64,000 nt of DNA from Amaurobius ferox (lineage: Eukaryota > Arthropoda > Arachnida > Araneae > Amaurobiidae): positions 141,229,313 through 141,293,312 of the forward strand of contig OX578133.1 in assembly GCA_951213105.1 (NCBI GenBank). Reading direction: 5' to 3'. Below, one piece after another: positions 10,302 to 20,230 of the stretch. A program made the translations under genes and the position numbers. The number at the start of each line of letters is the position of its first letter. The first letter of the stretch is position 1. The notes under the pieces were generated by a model. The model was not told where the DNA came from and did not search any database. It saw only the letters and a program-made list of their open reading frames with translations.

Positions 10302-11220
10302 CTGAAATTAAAGACAAATATATTTTAAATAACAAGTAGTATAAAATCTTAAACGATAAACAATCATACTTATTAAATTAGCATATAAGGAAAGTAGAAT
10401 TATAGATCAAACTTTTAGAATGAGCTTCAGCTGAAATTATATTTATATTTATTTTATATAAGTTACAAATAATTTGCAGAAGAAAAGTTATAGAAATTTA
10501 GAATTTAAAACTTAATATCACATGTATATACTAGCAGAGATACCCATTGTTGCCCTGTATTGAAGATGCTAACCTCTGATTCAAATTACACCTGAGCATA
10601 CAGTAAAGTATCAAAAATCAAATACTTAATGCTTATATAAGGATATGTCTGCATATGACATAAATAAATAACTTGCTGTACAGGCTTAATATGCTTTATG
10701 TACATGTGAGGGATGCATGCTATCCTGGTACATACTTCTCTTTAGCTCAGCCTAAAAAATATAATCTTTAAAGCTAAGCTCTAGCATAATTAGAAGTTTG
10801 GATATAATAAAATTAGTTAAATAGTCATAATAAATTGATAGGGCACACTATGAATTCAACCTATTGTTTTATAAAGGAAAGATAGCATATGCACTGAAAA
10901 TTACATTAAATGAAAAATCTAATGTGGGCAGCACATGACTTTCCTTATATAATGCAATGTATTAACTTCTTTCACAGTGAAAAAATGATGTATAAGATCC
11001 ACAGCTCAGTGTTTTTAATGTTGAATTGTATATTTGGTGCTTTTTCCAGATGACAACATGTAAAACTATTTCATACCCAATTAACTTATACTTCACATAA
11101 CTCTAAATTAATAGTTATCAATATTGATAGCATCTTCAATAAGCAATATAGTCCATATATCAAAACACAAGTATTCTAATAATAAATTCATTAGTCAGGC
11201 ATCATTTCCATTAAACTGGC
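10302..11220. other. Intronic AT-rich DNA with the ATAAGGAAAGTA repeat start
   Basis: Intron between the 72-base exon and the large exon. The ATAAGGAAAGTA motif at about 10386 marks the interspersed repeat family also seen at 3.4 and 13.9 kb. No gene. Confidence 0.45.
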
Positions 11221-12547
11221 ATAATTTTTGCAATTTTGACAATATTTTCGTCAATCTATGATGAAATATCACCTAGATTATCCACCAAATTTGTCAAATG
11301 TATCACTATGTGTTGCAAACAAACAGAGAGAAGAACATTTCTAATATACTAGAAAGTATGCTCGTCATATGGCAGAATTAAAAATTTGAAAAACATTATT
11401 CCCCATTTAGCATCATATTTATCAATTTGATGACATTTTTATCAGTTTGGTGATATTTTTATCAGTTTTGCTACATTTTGCTACAGTTGGCAACATCCTG
11501 CCAAATTTTTTACCAAGCATTATGGACAGAGAAATGGATTATTCTCATAGTCGAATCCTATGTTCTTTCATAAATATTGAATTTTCGTCAATTAGTCATC
11601 ATTTTCATTGATTTAGAATTATTTTTTTAACAATTTGGCAACATTTTTACAATATGGTGACATTTTCGTCAATATTGCAACATTTAAAAAAATTGCCAAA
11701 TTAGCGATATTCCTCCAAAATTTTGTCAAGCATTACGGACAGAAAAATATGTCATTCCAATAGTAGATTTTTATATTCTTTCCAAGATATTGAATTTCAT
11801 CAATTAGTCATCATATTCATTGATTTAGAATCATTTTTATCAATTTGGAGACATTTGAAAAAGTCGATAAGTTGGCAATATTCCACTAAATTTGTTGCCA
11901 ATCATTATGGACAAAAATAGGCTATTTTTATAGTAGATACATGACTAATGGCATCCAAATACAAAATTATTACCCAAAGTATCTGTCTTTGTGAGTGGAA
12001 CAAGTTAGATCCACGAAAATGATAATGAATTTAACGCATAATATTAAAAAGGAAAAGTGAACATATTTCACATTAGTTAATAGTTCTTATTAATTTTATG
12101 TGATTTTTTGATAAATTTATTTAAAACATTTGCAATATCTCAAGAACGGTTCATGCTGGTCTTCAGTTTGTGTCATTGGTGTGACTAAAGTTTGTGTCAT
12201 TTGTTTTCTAATGAAAAATTATGCAAGAAATGTTTATTTACATAACTTTATTGAATGTTTGATGATTTTTTCAAAATTTCATTTGAAAATTTGGGAGTGT
12301 TTTGAACATTCGATTGCATTTAAAAACAATAGGCTCCCAGTATTGTAATTTTTGTACCAAATTTTGTTCAAATTGCACCATTCGTTTGTGAGATATCATC
12401 TCCACTAACTCACTGACACACACACACACACAGACAGAGATCACCTCATAAACATCTGATTCGTGTTCAGGGATGCATGAAACACATTCTCCTGTCGAAA
12501 ACTAGAATTCAAATTTTCGACTCCATCACAATACTTTATACATTATA
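11221..12547 (+). repeat. Degenerate tandem repeat block, about 170-215 bp units
   Basis: Units recur with the anchor CATTATGGACAGA (about 11519, 11734, 11904), each followed by an ATATTGAATTTC-GTCAATTAGTCATC block and by TTTGGCAACATTTT-like phrases. The block continues with a less repetitive tail to the CA-rich stretch at 12418 and CGAAAACTAGAATTC near 12498. It resembles the inverted fragment at 3.4-3.7 kb. The mariner at 12548 is inserted in it. Confidence 0.6.
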
Positions 12548-13910
12548 CAGTGTGTTTACAAAAGAATACCCCAACTTTGAAGAGCTACAATTACAAAACT
12601 AAAGAAGTTACAACCTTTTTGGACAAATTAAATCAAAAATAACATTTTAAAAGTTTATGAAATTATAAATGTTCACTATGACTACCACCAGAAACATGAA
12701 CGACATCCAGTCGATAGGAGAACTCATTCCTTTCTTTCTTTAGCATGTCTGGAGTCACAGTTTAGATGGCTACAGTTATTCAGGTCTTCAGTTCATCAAC
12801 GCTTGCCGATAGTGGCAGAAAAACACTTTATCTTTTATGTAGCCCCAAAGAAAAAAATTGCAGGGAGTTAAATCACGGCTTCTTGGGGGCCACTGATTAA
12901 GAGTGAGATCGTCATCTGCTTTACAAATTGCAACAATTTGTCATTTAAGTATCCACGAAGAGATAAGTGCCAATGCGGTGGTGCTACATCCTACTGGAAA
13001 ATGAAGTCTCCAGCTTCTTCTTCTAACTGTGGAAAAAACCAAATCTGTAGCATATCCAAGTAAGTAATGCCAGTAACAGTGGACTCGTGAAAAAAGAATG
13101 AGCCAAAAATTTTGTCTTGCAATATGGCACAAAACACATTAACCTTCGGCGAATCGTGTTCCACTTCAACGGTTGCATGAGGATTACCTGTACCCAATAT
13201 GTGAGCATTGTGTCGGTTGACTTTACCTTTGGTATGAAATGTCGCTTCATCGCTAAAGACAAGCTTAGATATGAAGGAATAGTCTTTGTCGAGCTCATCA
13301 AGAACAAAATTGCAAAAATTAATTCTGTTCTTATCATTTCGGATAAGAACGTGTACCAGCTGTAACTTGCATGGTTTGAAAATCAATTGCTTTCTCAGCA
13401 CTTTCTATACAGTCGTATAAGGCATTTGCAGTTCCTGGCTGCCTTGTCGAGTTGATTTTTCGGACTGTTAGTGAATATTTGTCAAATCTGTTCCACATTC
13501 TCTTCAGGCACACGTGGCTGACCAGAACTTTTGACTTTGTAAATGCACCCCTTTTCAAAAAACTAACGAAACCAGAGTAAGATACTTCATCTATTGGGAA
13601 GATGAATTGCATATTTGAGATAAAATGCTTTTTTAACAGCTGTAACCGATTCACTTTTAGAAAATTCAGTAACACAGAATGCCTTTTGTTGTGCGGTTAT
13701 CATCTCAGCACAAACTGACTAAAGGAACTCGCATAGTTAGGATGGGCGGGGCGTAAGGATGGGCACTCATAAGGCCCGTAACTCCATCTCTCACCAAATA
13801 AAGAACTTACAAACTTCTCATTCACTACAATTCGTAGAATGGTGTGCTTACTTGTTTGGTTAAGGAGATATAGCCCTTCAAAGTTGGGGTACGTTTTTGT
13901 AAACACCCTG
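12548..13910 (-). mobile_element. Structurally complete mariner-like element
   Basis: It lies between TA dinucleotides (12546-12547 and 13911-13912). The ends are CAGTGTGTTTACAAAAGAAT on the left and, inverted, CAGGGTGTTTACAAAAACGT on the right, followed by a shared ACCCCAACTTTGAAG, so terminal repeats of about 40 bp with few mismatches. At 1,363 bp this is the usual full length for a mariner. Its one gene is on the minus strand and is inactivated. Closing the element restores a continuous flanking repeat. Confidence 0.9.
12663..13703 (-). pseudogene. Mariner transposase pseudogene
   Basis: The original start is probably the ATG at 13703 (MITAQQKAFCV). Family landmarks follow in changing frames: a helix-turn-helix region, the linker, the first catalytic Asp in LVFSDEATFH, KVNRHNAH, SPKVNVFC, then FIFQ directly followed by an in-frame TAG where relatives have a second Gln before the second catalytic Asp (DVAPPHWH). 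After another shift comes RDLTPCNFFLWG, which holds the third catalytic Asp (DD34D type), and the end SEHL-stop at 12663. There are at least three frameshifts and several stops, so no active enzyme can come from it. All three catalytic Asp codons are still readable. Confidence 0.88.
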
Positions 13911-13912
13911 TA

Positions 13913-15174
13913 CTATGTATATAAGGAAAGTAAAAACATTTTAAAACAGAAATCTGAAAACAGAGCTGCAAAGTATCTCATTATCCGATTACAATTCTCT
14001 AATAAAAATTTCCTTAAACAAGAAAAAATTCTCTGCGGAGAACAAACAGTAAATACAAAATTGTAAATGCCATTTTCAATAGTTCATGTCCAATTCAAAT
14101 GAAATTTTTACAGAATGCTTACAATGATGAAATAATTGTATATTTATAAAATTAAATTGATATATCTAAAATTCAAGAAAATGTAATTTGGCATTTTCAA
14201 TTGCAGTTTCTGTCATGGTAAATGTCTAGTTCATCAACTACCATTCATATCTTGCACTCGGAAAATCATCTGCTGAAATAAATTGATTTTAAAATGGCAA
14301 AAATTATTTATTTATTATAAATTATATTTATTATTAATTATTTATTTTAGCCAAGTTTCAACTTTCAAATTCATAACTTTAAATCCTTAAAAATTTTATC
14401 GAGGTTCAACATCCTGGAAGTTCAGCTATCCTTGTATTGAATTTCGTAGCTGTCTGAAGCTTCATTTTTCTAATACTGATGACATAGATAGCCAGATATC
14501 TCCTTTTATTATGTAAAATATGCAGAACTATATATGCAGTTTTTAAGGTAAAATATTAAAAATATATTCATGATGTCTACTGGTGCAATATTCACACAAG
14601 TTCTTCAATTTGCACACATTTGAAAATTAGCCCTTGTGTCCATAAAGTAGAGTTTCTCCAAATCCAACACATTCTTCCCCACTTTTATTAAATATTACTA
14701 ATGATATTTTATTAATGACTGCCTTGAGCATGATTAAATTGTATCAAACAGGATATTTTTCTAGCTATGAAGTTGTATGCATATTTTCAATGAGAATGCA
14801 ATCTTTAAAAAAGGTAAATTAAATCACTTTGGGGAGTTTCTTCATGTGCCCACTATAACATCATTGGCACTGATCATTTGCACAATTCTTAAAACGGCAT
14901 TTACATGCTAAGTTTCGTAGCTGGTTGTAGTCATATTTGTTATGGATGCATACACTTTTTTGCAACAGAGTGTACTTTATGTGAAATTCGGGGAGGAGAC
15001 AAGTGACTAACTGAAAAATGTAATAGAGCACTGAATTTGAATGCAGAGTATAAAATATTAAATCAAAAATTTATTTTGGATATTTATTAATTATAAAAAT
15101 CTAAGCAGAAAGTAAATGAAATCTAACAAATTAAATTCACTGATAACAGATATTACTTTTTACAAATTCAGTAC
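13913..15174. other. Intronic AT-rich DNA, no gene recognised
   Basis: Continues the repeat into which the mariner inserted (ATAAGGAAAGTA near 13920), then unique-looking AT-rich sequence. No frame of note. Confidence 0.45.
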
Positions 15175-15246
15175 CTGGTTTTTCTTTGTTTGAATCTCCA
15201 TTTGGAATAACTGCAGCGACTTCAGATATACTACTTTCACAGTCAT
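15175..15246 (-). CDS. BRCT-domain gene, 72-base exon
   Basis: An ATTCATTTAG acceptor and a GTACTG donor bound 72 bases. With the G carried over from the preceding exon it reads DDCESSISEVAAVIPNGD and SNKEKP, an acidic, serine-rich stretch without stops. It leaves one base (G) that completes the Asp codon starting the next exon. This phase-1-in, phase-1-out pattern is shared with the two upstream exons, which is the main reason to link them. The function of the segment is unknown. It is probably part of the disordered region before the BRCT domain. Confidence 0.65.
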
Positions 15247-15289
15247 CTAAATGAATTAAAACATACAAATATAAATTTTTGCAATGCTA

Positions 15290-15830
15290 CTGCAAAATGT
15301 TCTTCATTTCACTAATTATATGTTTGGAAATTAGTTTTTTTAACTATAAAATATGAAAAAATTACAAAAATTTTAGAGGATGCAAACATATTGATAAAGT
15401 GGAAAATATATTCGCAAAACAGCCCTTTATTTCACTAATTACGGTTGGGAAATAGTTTCTATGTATAAAACATGAAATAATTACAAAAACTTCAGTCAAT
15501 GTAAACAGACTGACAAAATGAAAAATATTTTCACCATTAAACGAAATATACCCAGAATCATGTATAAATACAGTTTTCACAATACTGCTAAAAAACAGCC
15601 TTTTATTTCATTAATAACATGCTTGAAAATAATTTTCTTGTATAAAACATGTAATAATTATAAAAATTTTAGTTGAAGCAAGTAGATTGTAAAATTGGAA
15701 GAAATAAACTCATTGGTCATCTCACTCTGATGCAGTGGGAATCACCACTTACAAGCATCAATTTCACAATTGCTGGGAAACAGATTTCTAGATGTAAGAA
15801 TGGGAAAACTTCAATCTCAAAATATTTTCA
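15290..15830 (+). repeat. Tandem/interspersed repeat shared with 62.57-63.01 kb
   Basis: Units recur around a TTTATTTCATTAATAACATG motif (about 15305, 15428, 15601) with ATAATTACAAAAATTTTAGTC and ACGAAATATACCCAGAATCA between. The same order appears at 62.57-63.01 kb, including the end of the unit (TTTCTAGATGTAAGAATGG here, TTTCTAGATGCAAGAACGG there). The 15.7-kb copy retains a splice-like stretch only in degenerate form. Confidence 0.6.
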
Positions 15831-16507
15831 ACCATGGAAAGAAGAAAATTCCTTGAGCAAAAGAAGGAAGTACTTAAAATAATCAAAAGTGTAAATTCAC
15901 AGAAAAATTTCATGCAAGTATTATAACTGACTGTATTTAGAATTAAATAAAACATTAGTGAATTATTATAGTGATAAATTTCAGGAGACAACAAAAATAT
16001 CTAAAACATTCATTTGTCACAGCATACAAGGTTGAAATAAAGGTGTAAACCAGTTTCAAAGGCAAAAAGATCCTTTTCTGTTAAGAGAAATGAGGCAGAG
16101 GATCAGTAACAATGAAGGCAAACAAGATAGAGCACTAGTACCAACGAATGCAAGAAACAATTATTTTTCAGACACATTCTTGCCTTCAATGTTATTATGG
16201 GTTCAGCTAAATAAGAGTTGGCAGTACACCCAAATTTTTGGCTTGACAGGTAGTTGAAATCTTTTGGCAGGTGGTTGGCATATTTTGGTGAATTTCGACA
16301 CTTGTTTCCACAGAATATTTAATATGTATTTGTAAACTTACAAAGAAAATTTCACTACTGATGAAATTCGACCGGGGATACATGCCCTACAAACTCTTGG
16401 GTCAGGGCCCTCGGTCTGAGTTTGCACTCCTGATGAAATGATATAAGCTTGTTTGAATGATTTGGTCATGTGACCCAAAATGTTTAAAAGAATTGATGAG
16501 TAAAACT
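15831..16507. other. Intronic DNA, no gene recognised
   Basis: AT-rich flank up to the LINE insertion site. Nothing recognisable. Confidence 0.45.
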
Positions 16508-17040
16508 TTACAGCATGACAATCTTCTGGTCTTGTAGGAATGCTATTGGGAAAAACCTGGGGCCTTAATCCCAGAGCTATCCATTGGATTTACTCGATGA
16601 TAGTCTGTCCTATCATTTCTTATGGATCCATTGTTTGGTGGTCCAGAATTAGAAGTGAAACTGCTAAACTTGATTTAGTTAAGCTTCAAAGGATGGTGTG
16701 CATTGCAATCTCCGGATGCATGAAAACCACTCCTACTGCAACTCTTGAACTTTTACTTGGCTTGCATCCGCTCTATATGCGTATTGAAGCAGAAGCACTT
16801 ATCTGCATGAACAGACTCAAATATCTGAAACACTGGAAAGATTACTCAAGGTATCTATCTTGGGGCGAACTTAACAGTAATGTTGCTAGGCATCCTTATT
16901 TCTGTATGCCACCTGATGGCATACATGTCAAATTTACGTTTGATAAGCCTTATGAAATTCTTGTGCCCTCGCGGGATGATTGGAAGAGGACTCCAACCTA
17001 CAATAAACATAAATGTTTTGTATGGTACACTGATGGCTCG

Positions 17041-17655
17041 AAGTATAACAGTGTCAAATTGAACAGGAAAACACTTCTACCAGTCTTCAACACTTCAAAA
17101 CTTCTAGAGTCACCAGAAACTATTTCTGTGGGTTGAGAGTGTTGTTGTTGTTGAGACACAGACCGTCGGACCTACCAGAAAGGTGTAAGGTAACTGTTTG
17201 GATGGCTGGGAAGAGCCATCCAATTTAGACCGGAACCCAGTGGGGGAGACATCCACAGGGACCGTACCCTCCTTCCCCTACCACCAACTTCTCGGAAGGA
17301 CTTACAGACCCACATGTTTAACGTGATCGTACTCCACATGAACACGGTGGCAGTTTTGGCAGAGGAGGGAATCGAACCAGGCCTATGGAGTGCAATTCCC
17401 ATGCGCTAACCACTGGGCTACTGTGCCCCATGTGGTGAGAGTGTACGATAACCAAATATTTTGATCAGCTAGAATGCCCAAGTTCAGTAACTCATCTTTT
17501 GTGCTCAAATTTAATTCTTTGGACTTTCATATTTATACAGCTGGCTTGTCCTGGGCCTGTCATAGGAATATACTCATTCCAGGGGAATGACTCGAGAACT
17601 GGAGCAGCTAAAAAGTCCAAATTTAGTACGTCATTGTCTTTTGTGGTATATTTTA
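17041..17655 (+). repeat. 615-bp segment (copy 1) inserted in the LINE RNase H domain
   Basis: This matches 18604-19218 without indels at a constant offset of 1,563. I see about four substitutions (near 17247, 17392, 17433 and 17506). The segment consists of about 95 bp of unknown DNA, a full-length SINE and about 1.5 units of the 141-bp satellite. At 18.6 kb its right edge continues smoothly into more satellite, whereas here it stops abruptly against LINE coding sequence, so the downstream copy is the likely source. Confidence 0.85.
17143..17435 (-). mobile_element. Full-length tRNA-derived SINE
   Basis: On the minus strand it starts TGGGGCACAGTAGCCCAGTG with a box-A-like TAGCCCAGTGG (17411-17421), and has the box-B consensus GGTTCGATTCC at 17368-17378, so an RNA polymerase III promoter of tRNA type. 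The body then matches the other copies and ends in a (CAA)n tail. TGAGAGTGT flanks it at 17134-17142 and 17436-17444. It is the only complete version, together with its duplicate at 18.7 kb, and serves as the family reference here. Confidence 0.9.
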
Positions 17656-18522
17656 CTGAGCTATCTTATCCGCTTGGCAATTTTGCTACTGTCTTTCAGG
17701 CTGAAGTATTTGCCATTCTTATGTGTTGTAGAATTTGCTATGACAGAAAGTATGAGAATAGCCAGATTTTCATTTGTTCTGATAGCCAGGCTGCTCTTAT
17801 GGCTCTGGGGAAGTTCACTGTGACATCTTCCCTTGTCTGGGAATGCTATAATGCTCTCTGTAAAATTGCTAGTAATAATAGTGTCATTCTGTACTGGGTG
17901 CCTGGTCATTCGGGCATTCCTGGCAACGAATTGGCAGACAAACTTGCTAGGAAAGGCTCTAGTACTCCTTTTGTGGGTCCTGAGCCGGCCTTGGGTATTC
18001 CCAATGACCTTGTCAGAAGAATTGTCTATGACATCTTCAGGAAGCTTCAATGTAAGAACTGGCGTGACACTAAGGGTCAAAGGCAAGCGAAAATCCTCAA
18101 CTGTAATTGCCCTAGTACACGTCAAAAGGAACTTTTCAGGCTCAGTAGAACTGGCATCAGAAGAGCTGTTGGGCTCCTTACTGGGCACTGTACTCTCAAG
18201 AGACATCTTAATATTATGGGTGTCTCCAAGGATTCGCTTTGCAGAGGCTGCAATTACAGCGAAGAAACTGCAGCTCACATTCTATGTGATTGTGAGGCCT
18301 ACTCTGCTCACAGATTCGAACACATTGGTCGTCATGTGATTGAACCATGGGAGCTGAACGACATTCCTGTCAAGTGCCTGCTTATTTTCGCATCGGCTAC
18401 TGGTCTCTTTTCTTAGGGATCTTCATTTTCTTTTTGGGGTAGTACAATAGACCTCTGGTCGATGTGCTAGGCTCTTCTGGAGCCACCCACCTTCATATCA
18501 TTCATTCATTACAGCATGACAA

Positions 18523-18603
18523 CTGAAGACAGCTCTTAGATTCTCTTCCAAACTAGAGAGAAATGCATGGATGCAACACTTTTAAATGTCATTCTACATT
18601 TAC
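18523..18603. other. Short spacer between the LINE and the second 615-bp segment
   Basis: Eighty bases of non-repetitive DNA, the original LINE target flank. Nothing else seen. Confidence 0.5.
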
Positions 18604-19218
18604 AAGTATAACAGTGTCAAATTGAACAGGAAAACACTTCTACCAGTCTTCAACACTTCAAAACTTCTAGAGTCACCAGAAACTATTTCTGTGGGTTGAG
18701 AGTGTTGTTGTTGTTGAGACACAGACCGTCGGACCTACCAGAAAGGTGTAAGGTAACTGTTTGGATGGCTGGGAAGAGCCATCCAATTTAGACCGGAACC
18801 CAGTGGGGGAGGCATCCACAGGGACCGTACCCTCCTTCCCCTACCACCAACTTCTCGGAAGGACTTACAGACCCACATGTTTAACGTGATCGTACTCCAC
18901 ATGAACACGGTGGCAGTTTTGGCAGAGGAGGGAATCGAACCAGGCCTATGGTGTGCAATTCCCATGCGCTAACCACTGGGCTACTGTGCCCCATGGGGTG
19001 AGAGTGTACGATAACCAAATATTTTGATCAGCTAGAATGCCCAAGTTCAGTAACTCATCTTTTGTGCTCACATTTAATTCTTTGGACTTTCATATTTATA
19101 CAGCTGGCTTGTCCTGGGCCTGTCATAGGAATATACTCATTCCAGGGGAATGACTCGAGAACTGGAGCAGCTAAAAAGTCCAAATTTAGTACGTCATTGT
19201 CTTTTGTGGTATATTTTA
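18604..19218 (+). repeat. 615-bp segment (copy 2, probable source)
   Basis: Near-identical to 17041-17655. It contains the same SINE with the same flanking duplication, so the SINE insertion came first. Its right end runs on into the satellite array without a break. Confidence 0.85.
18706..18998 (-). mobile_element. Second full-length SINE copy (part of the duplicated segment)
   Basis: Same features as the 17.1-kb copy: box A, box B, body and (CAA)n tail, differing at two or three bases. It is not an independent insertion. Confidence 0.9.
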
Positions 19219-20020
19219 ATTATCTGAATTGTTAACCTTATCAGATTAACCCGTTTTAGGCCAGCCATAGGAATGTACTTATTTTAGGGGATAACTCGAG
19301 AAGAATAGCAACTAGAAAGTCCAAATTTAGTATGCCTTTTGTGATATTTCCTAAATTGTAGTACTTTTGTGGTATATTTTAATTATTTGCATTTTTAACC
19401 ATAGTTTCCATAGGCATATACATATTTTTGAAAATAACTCGAGAGCAGGAGTGGCTAGAAAGTCCAAATTTAGAATCTCAATGTCTTACGTAGTATATTT
19501 AAATTCTTTGGACTTTCAATCTTATCAGATTTGCTCATCATGAGTCCTTTATTGAAATGCACTTGTTTCCATAAAAAACTCAAGAACAGGGGAAGCTAGA
19601 TCGTTGTCTATCTAGTACATCGTCTTTTGTGATATATATTTTAATTCTCTACATTGTTAACATTATAGGGCTATTAAGTTCTGAGTCCACCATAAGAATG
19701 TATTTATTGTGTTGGAATAACTCGAGAATCTGAGCAGCTAGAAAGTATAAATTTAGTATGTCGTTATTTGCGGTCCATTTTAATTCTATGAATTATTAAA
19801 CTTATCGAGCTTGCCTGTTATGGACCTGTGATAGGAATGTACTCATTTCAGTGGAATATGTTGGTAACCAAAGAAGCTAGAAAGTCTAAATTTAGCATGT
19901 TGCTTTTTTATTTTATGGTATATATAAATTCTTTGTATTTTGAACCCTATTAGGATAGCCCATCTTGATCCCACCATAGGAATGTACTTGTTCTTGAGAA
20001 ATAATGACTAAGCAAAGGCT
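19020..20020 (+). repeat. 141-bp satellite array, about 7 diverged units
   Basis: The anchor CATAGGAATGTACT recurs at about 19124, 19266, 19409, 19550, 19690, 19829 and 19974, spacings of 139-145. Each unit carries a version of AACTCGAGAA, AGCTAGAAAGTCCAAATTTA and TTTTGTGGTATATTTTAATT. Divergence is high between units. An extra partial unit travelled into the LINE with the 615-bp segment. Confidence 0.85.
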
Positions 20021-20069
20021 TATGAATGTGTGCACTTAAGAAGGGCACATAAAAAGCACCCACCCAAAT

Positions 20070-20230
20070 GCGGAAGGGGTTAAAGAGCTCGAAAAGTTAG
20101 CTTCGCAGGTTGGTGAGCATGAGCAAACATGTGGTGAAACTCATCTGTGCATATTACGCTTGTGTAGCAGGTTGCAAACTCTAGCTGTTTATGAACAACA
20201 GCAAGCAAGAGGCGAAGCCCCCTAGTACCA
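20070..20230 (+). repeat. Single unit of the 28-kb minisatellite family, SINE-free
   Basis: GAGCATGAGCAAACATG, GGCGAAGCCCCC and GCATATTACGCTTGTGTAGCAG match phrases in the array at 28.0-28.7 kb. There a SINE splits the equivalent of GCATATTACGC|TTGTGTAGC, so this is an unoccupied relative of that site. Confidence 0.55.

Larger units (their letters stand above)
16522..18416 (+). pseudogene. LINE ORF2 3' half: RT thumb, RNase H and zinc knuckle, split by an insertion
   Basis: The first part reads SCRNAIGK, then after a frameshift KTWGLNPRAIHWIYSM and CPIISYGSIVWW, typical of the reverse-transcriptase thumb, and goes on to WYTDGS at 17040, the first catalytic Asp of RNase H. The insert 17041-17655 follows. 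The domain resumes with YPLGNFATVFQAEVFAIL (catalytic Glu), ICSDSQAAL (Asp) and YWVPGHSGIPGNELADKLA (last Asp), then CRGCNYSEETAAHILCDC, a C-x2-C...H-x4-C knuckle, and a stop at 18416. The two parts are not in one frame. The 305-codon frame starting at 17499 begins in inserted DNA, so its first 52 or so residues are not LINE protein. Confidence 0.85.
16508..18522 (+). mobile_element. 5'-truncated LINE with 14-bp target-site duplication
   Basis: TTACAGCATGACAA occurs at 16508-16521 and again at 18509-18522, bracketing LINE-derived sequence (16522-18508) that ends in a short (ATTC)n-type tail (TCATTCATTCATT). The copy is truncated inside the reverse-transcriptase gene and was later split by a 615-bp segment. 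Reverse transcriptase followed by RNase H and a C-terminal CCHC-like knuckle places it in the I/R1/Jockey side of non-LTR elements. The exact clade is uncertain. Confidence 0.85.

Noticed and set aside
17368..17421. Apparent tRNA gene on the minus strand (box A and box B)
   Set aside because: The head continues into a SINE body with a CAA tail and target duplications, and a second copy exists at 18.9 kb; it is a SINE, not a tRNA gene.
17661..18278. 205-codon open frame on the minus strand across the LINE
   Set aside because: Antisense shadow of the RNase H/zinc-knuckle frame; its residues show no domain while the plus strand carries all RNase H motifs.
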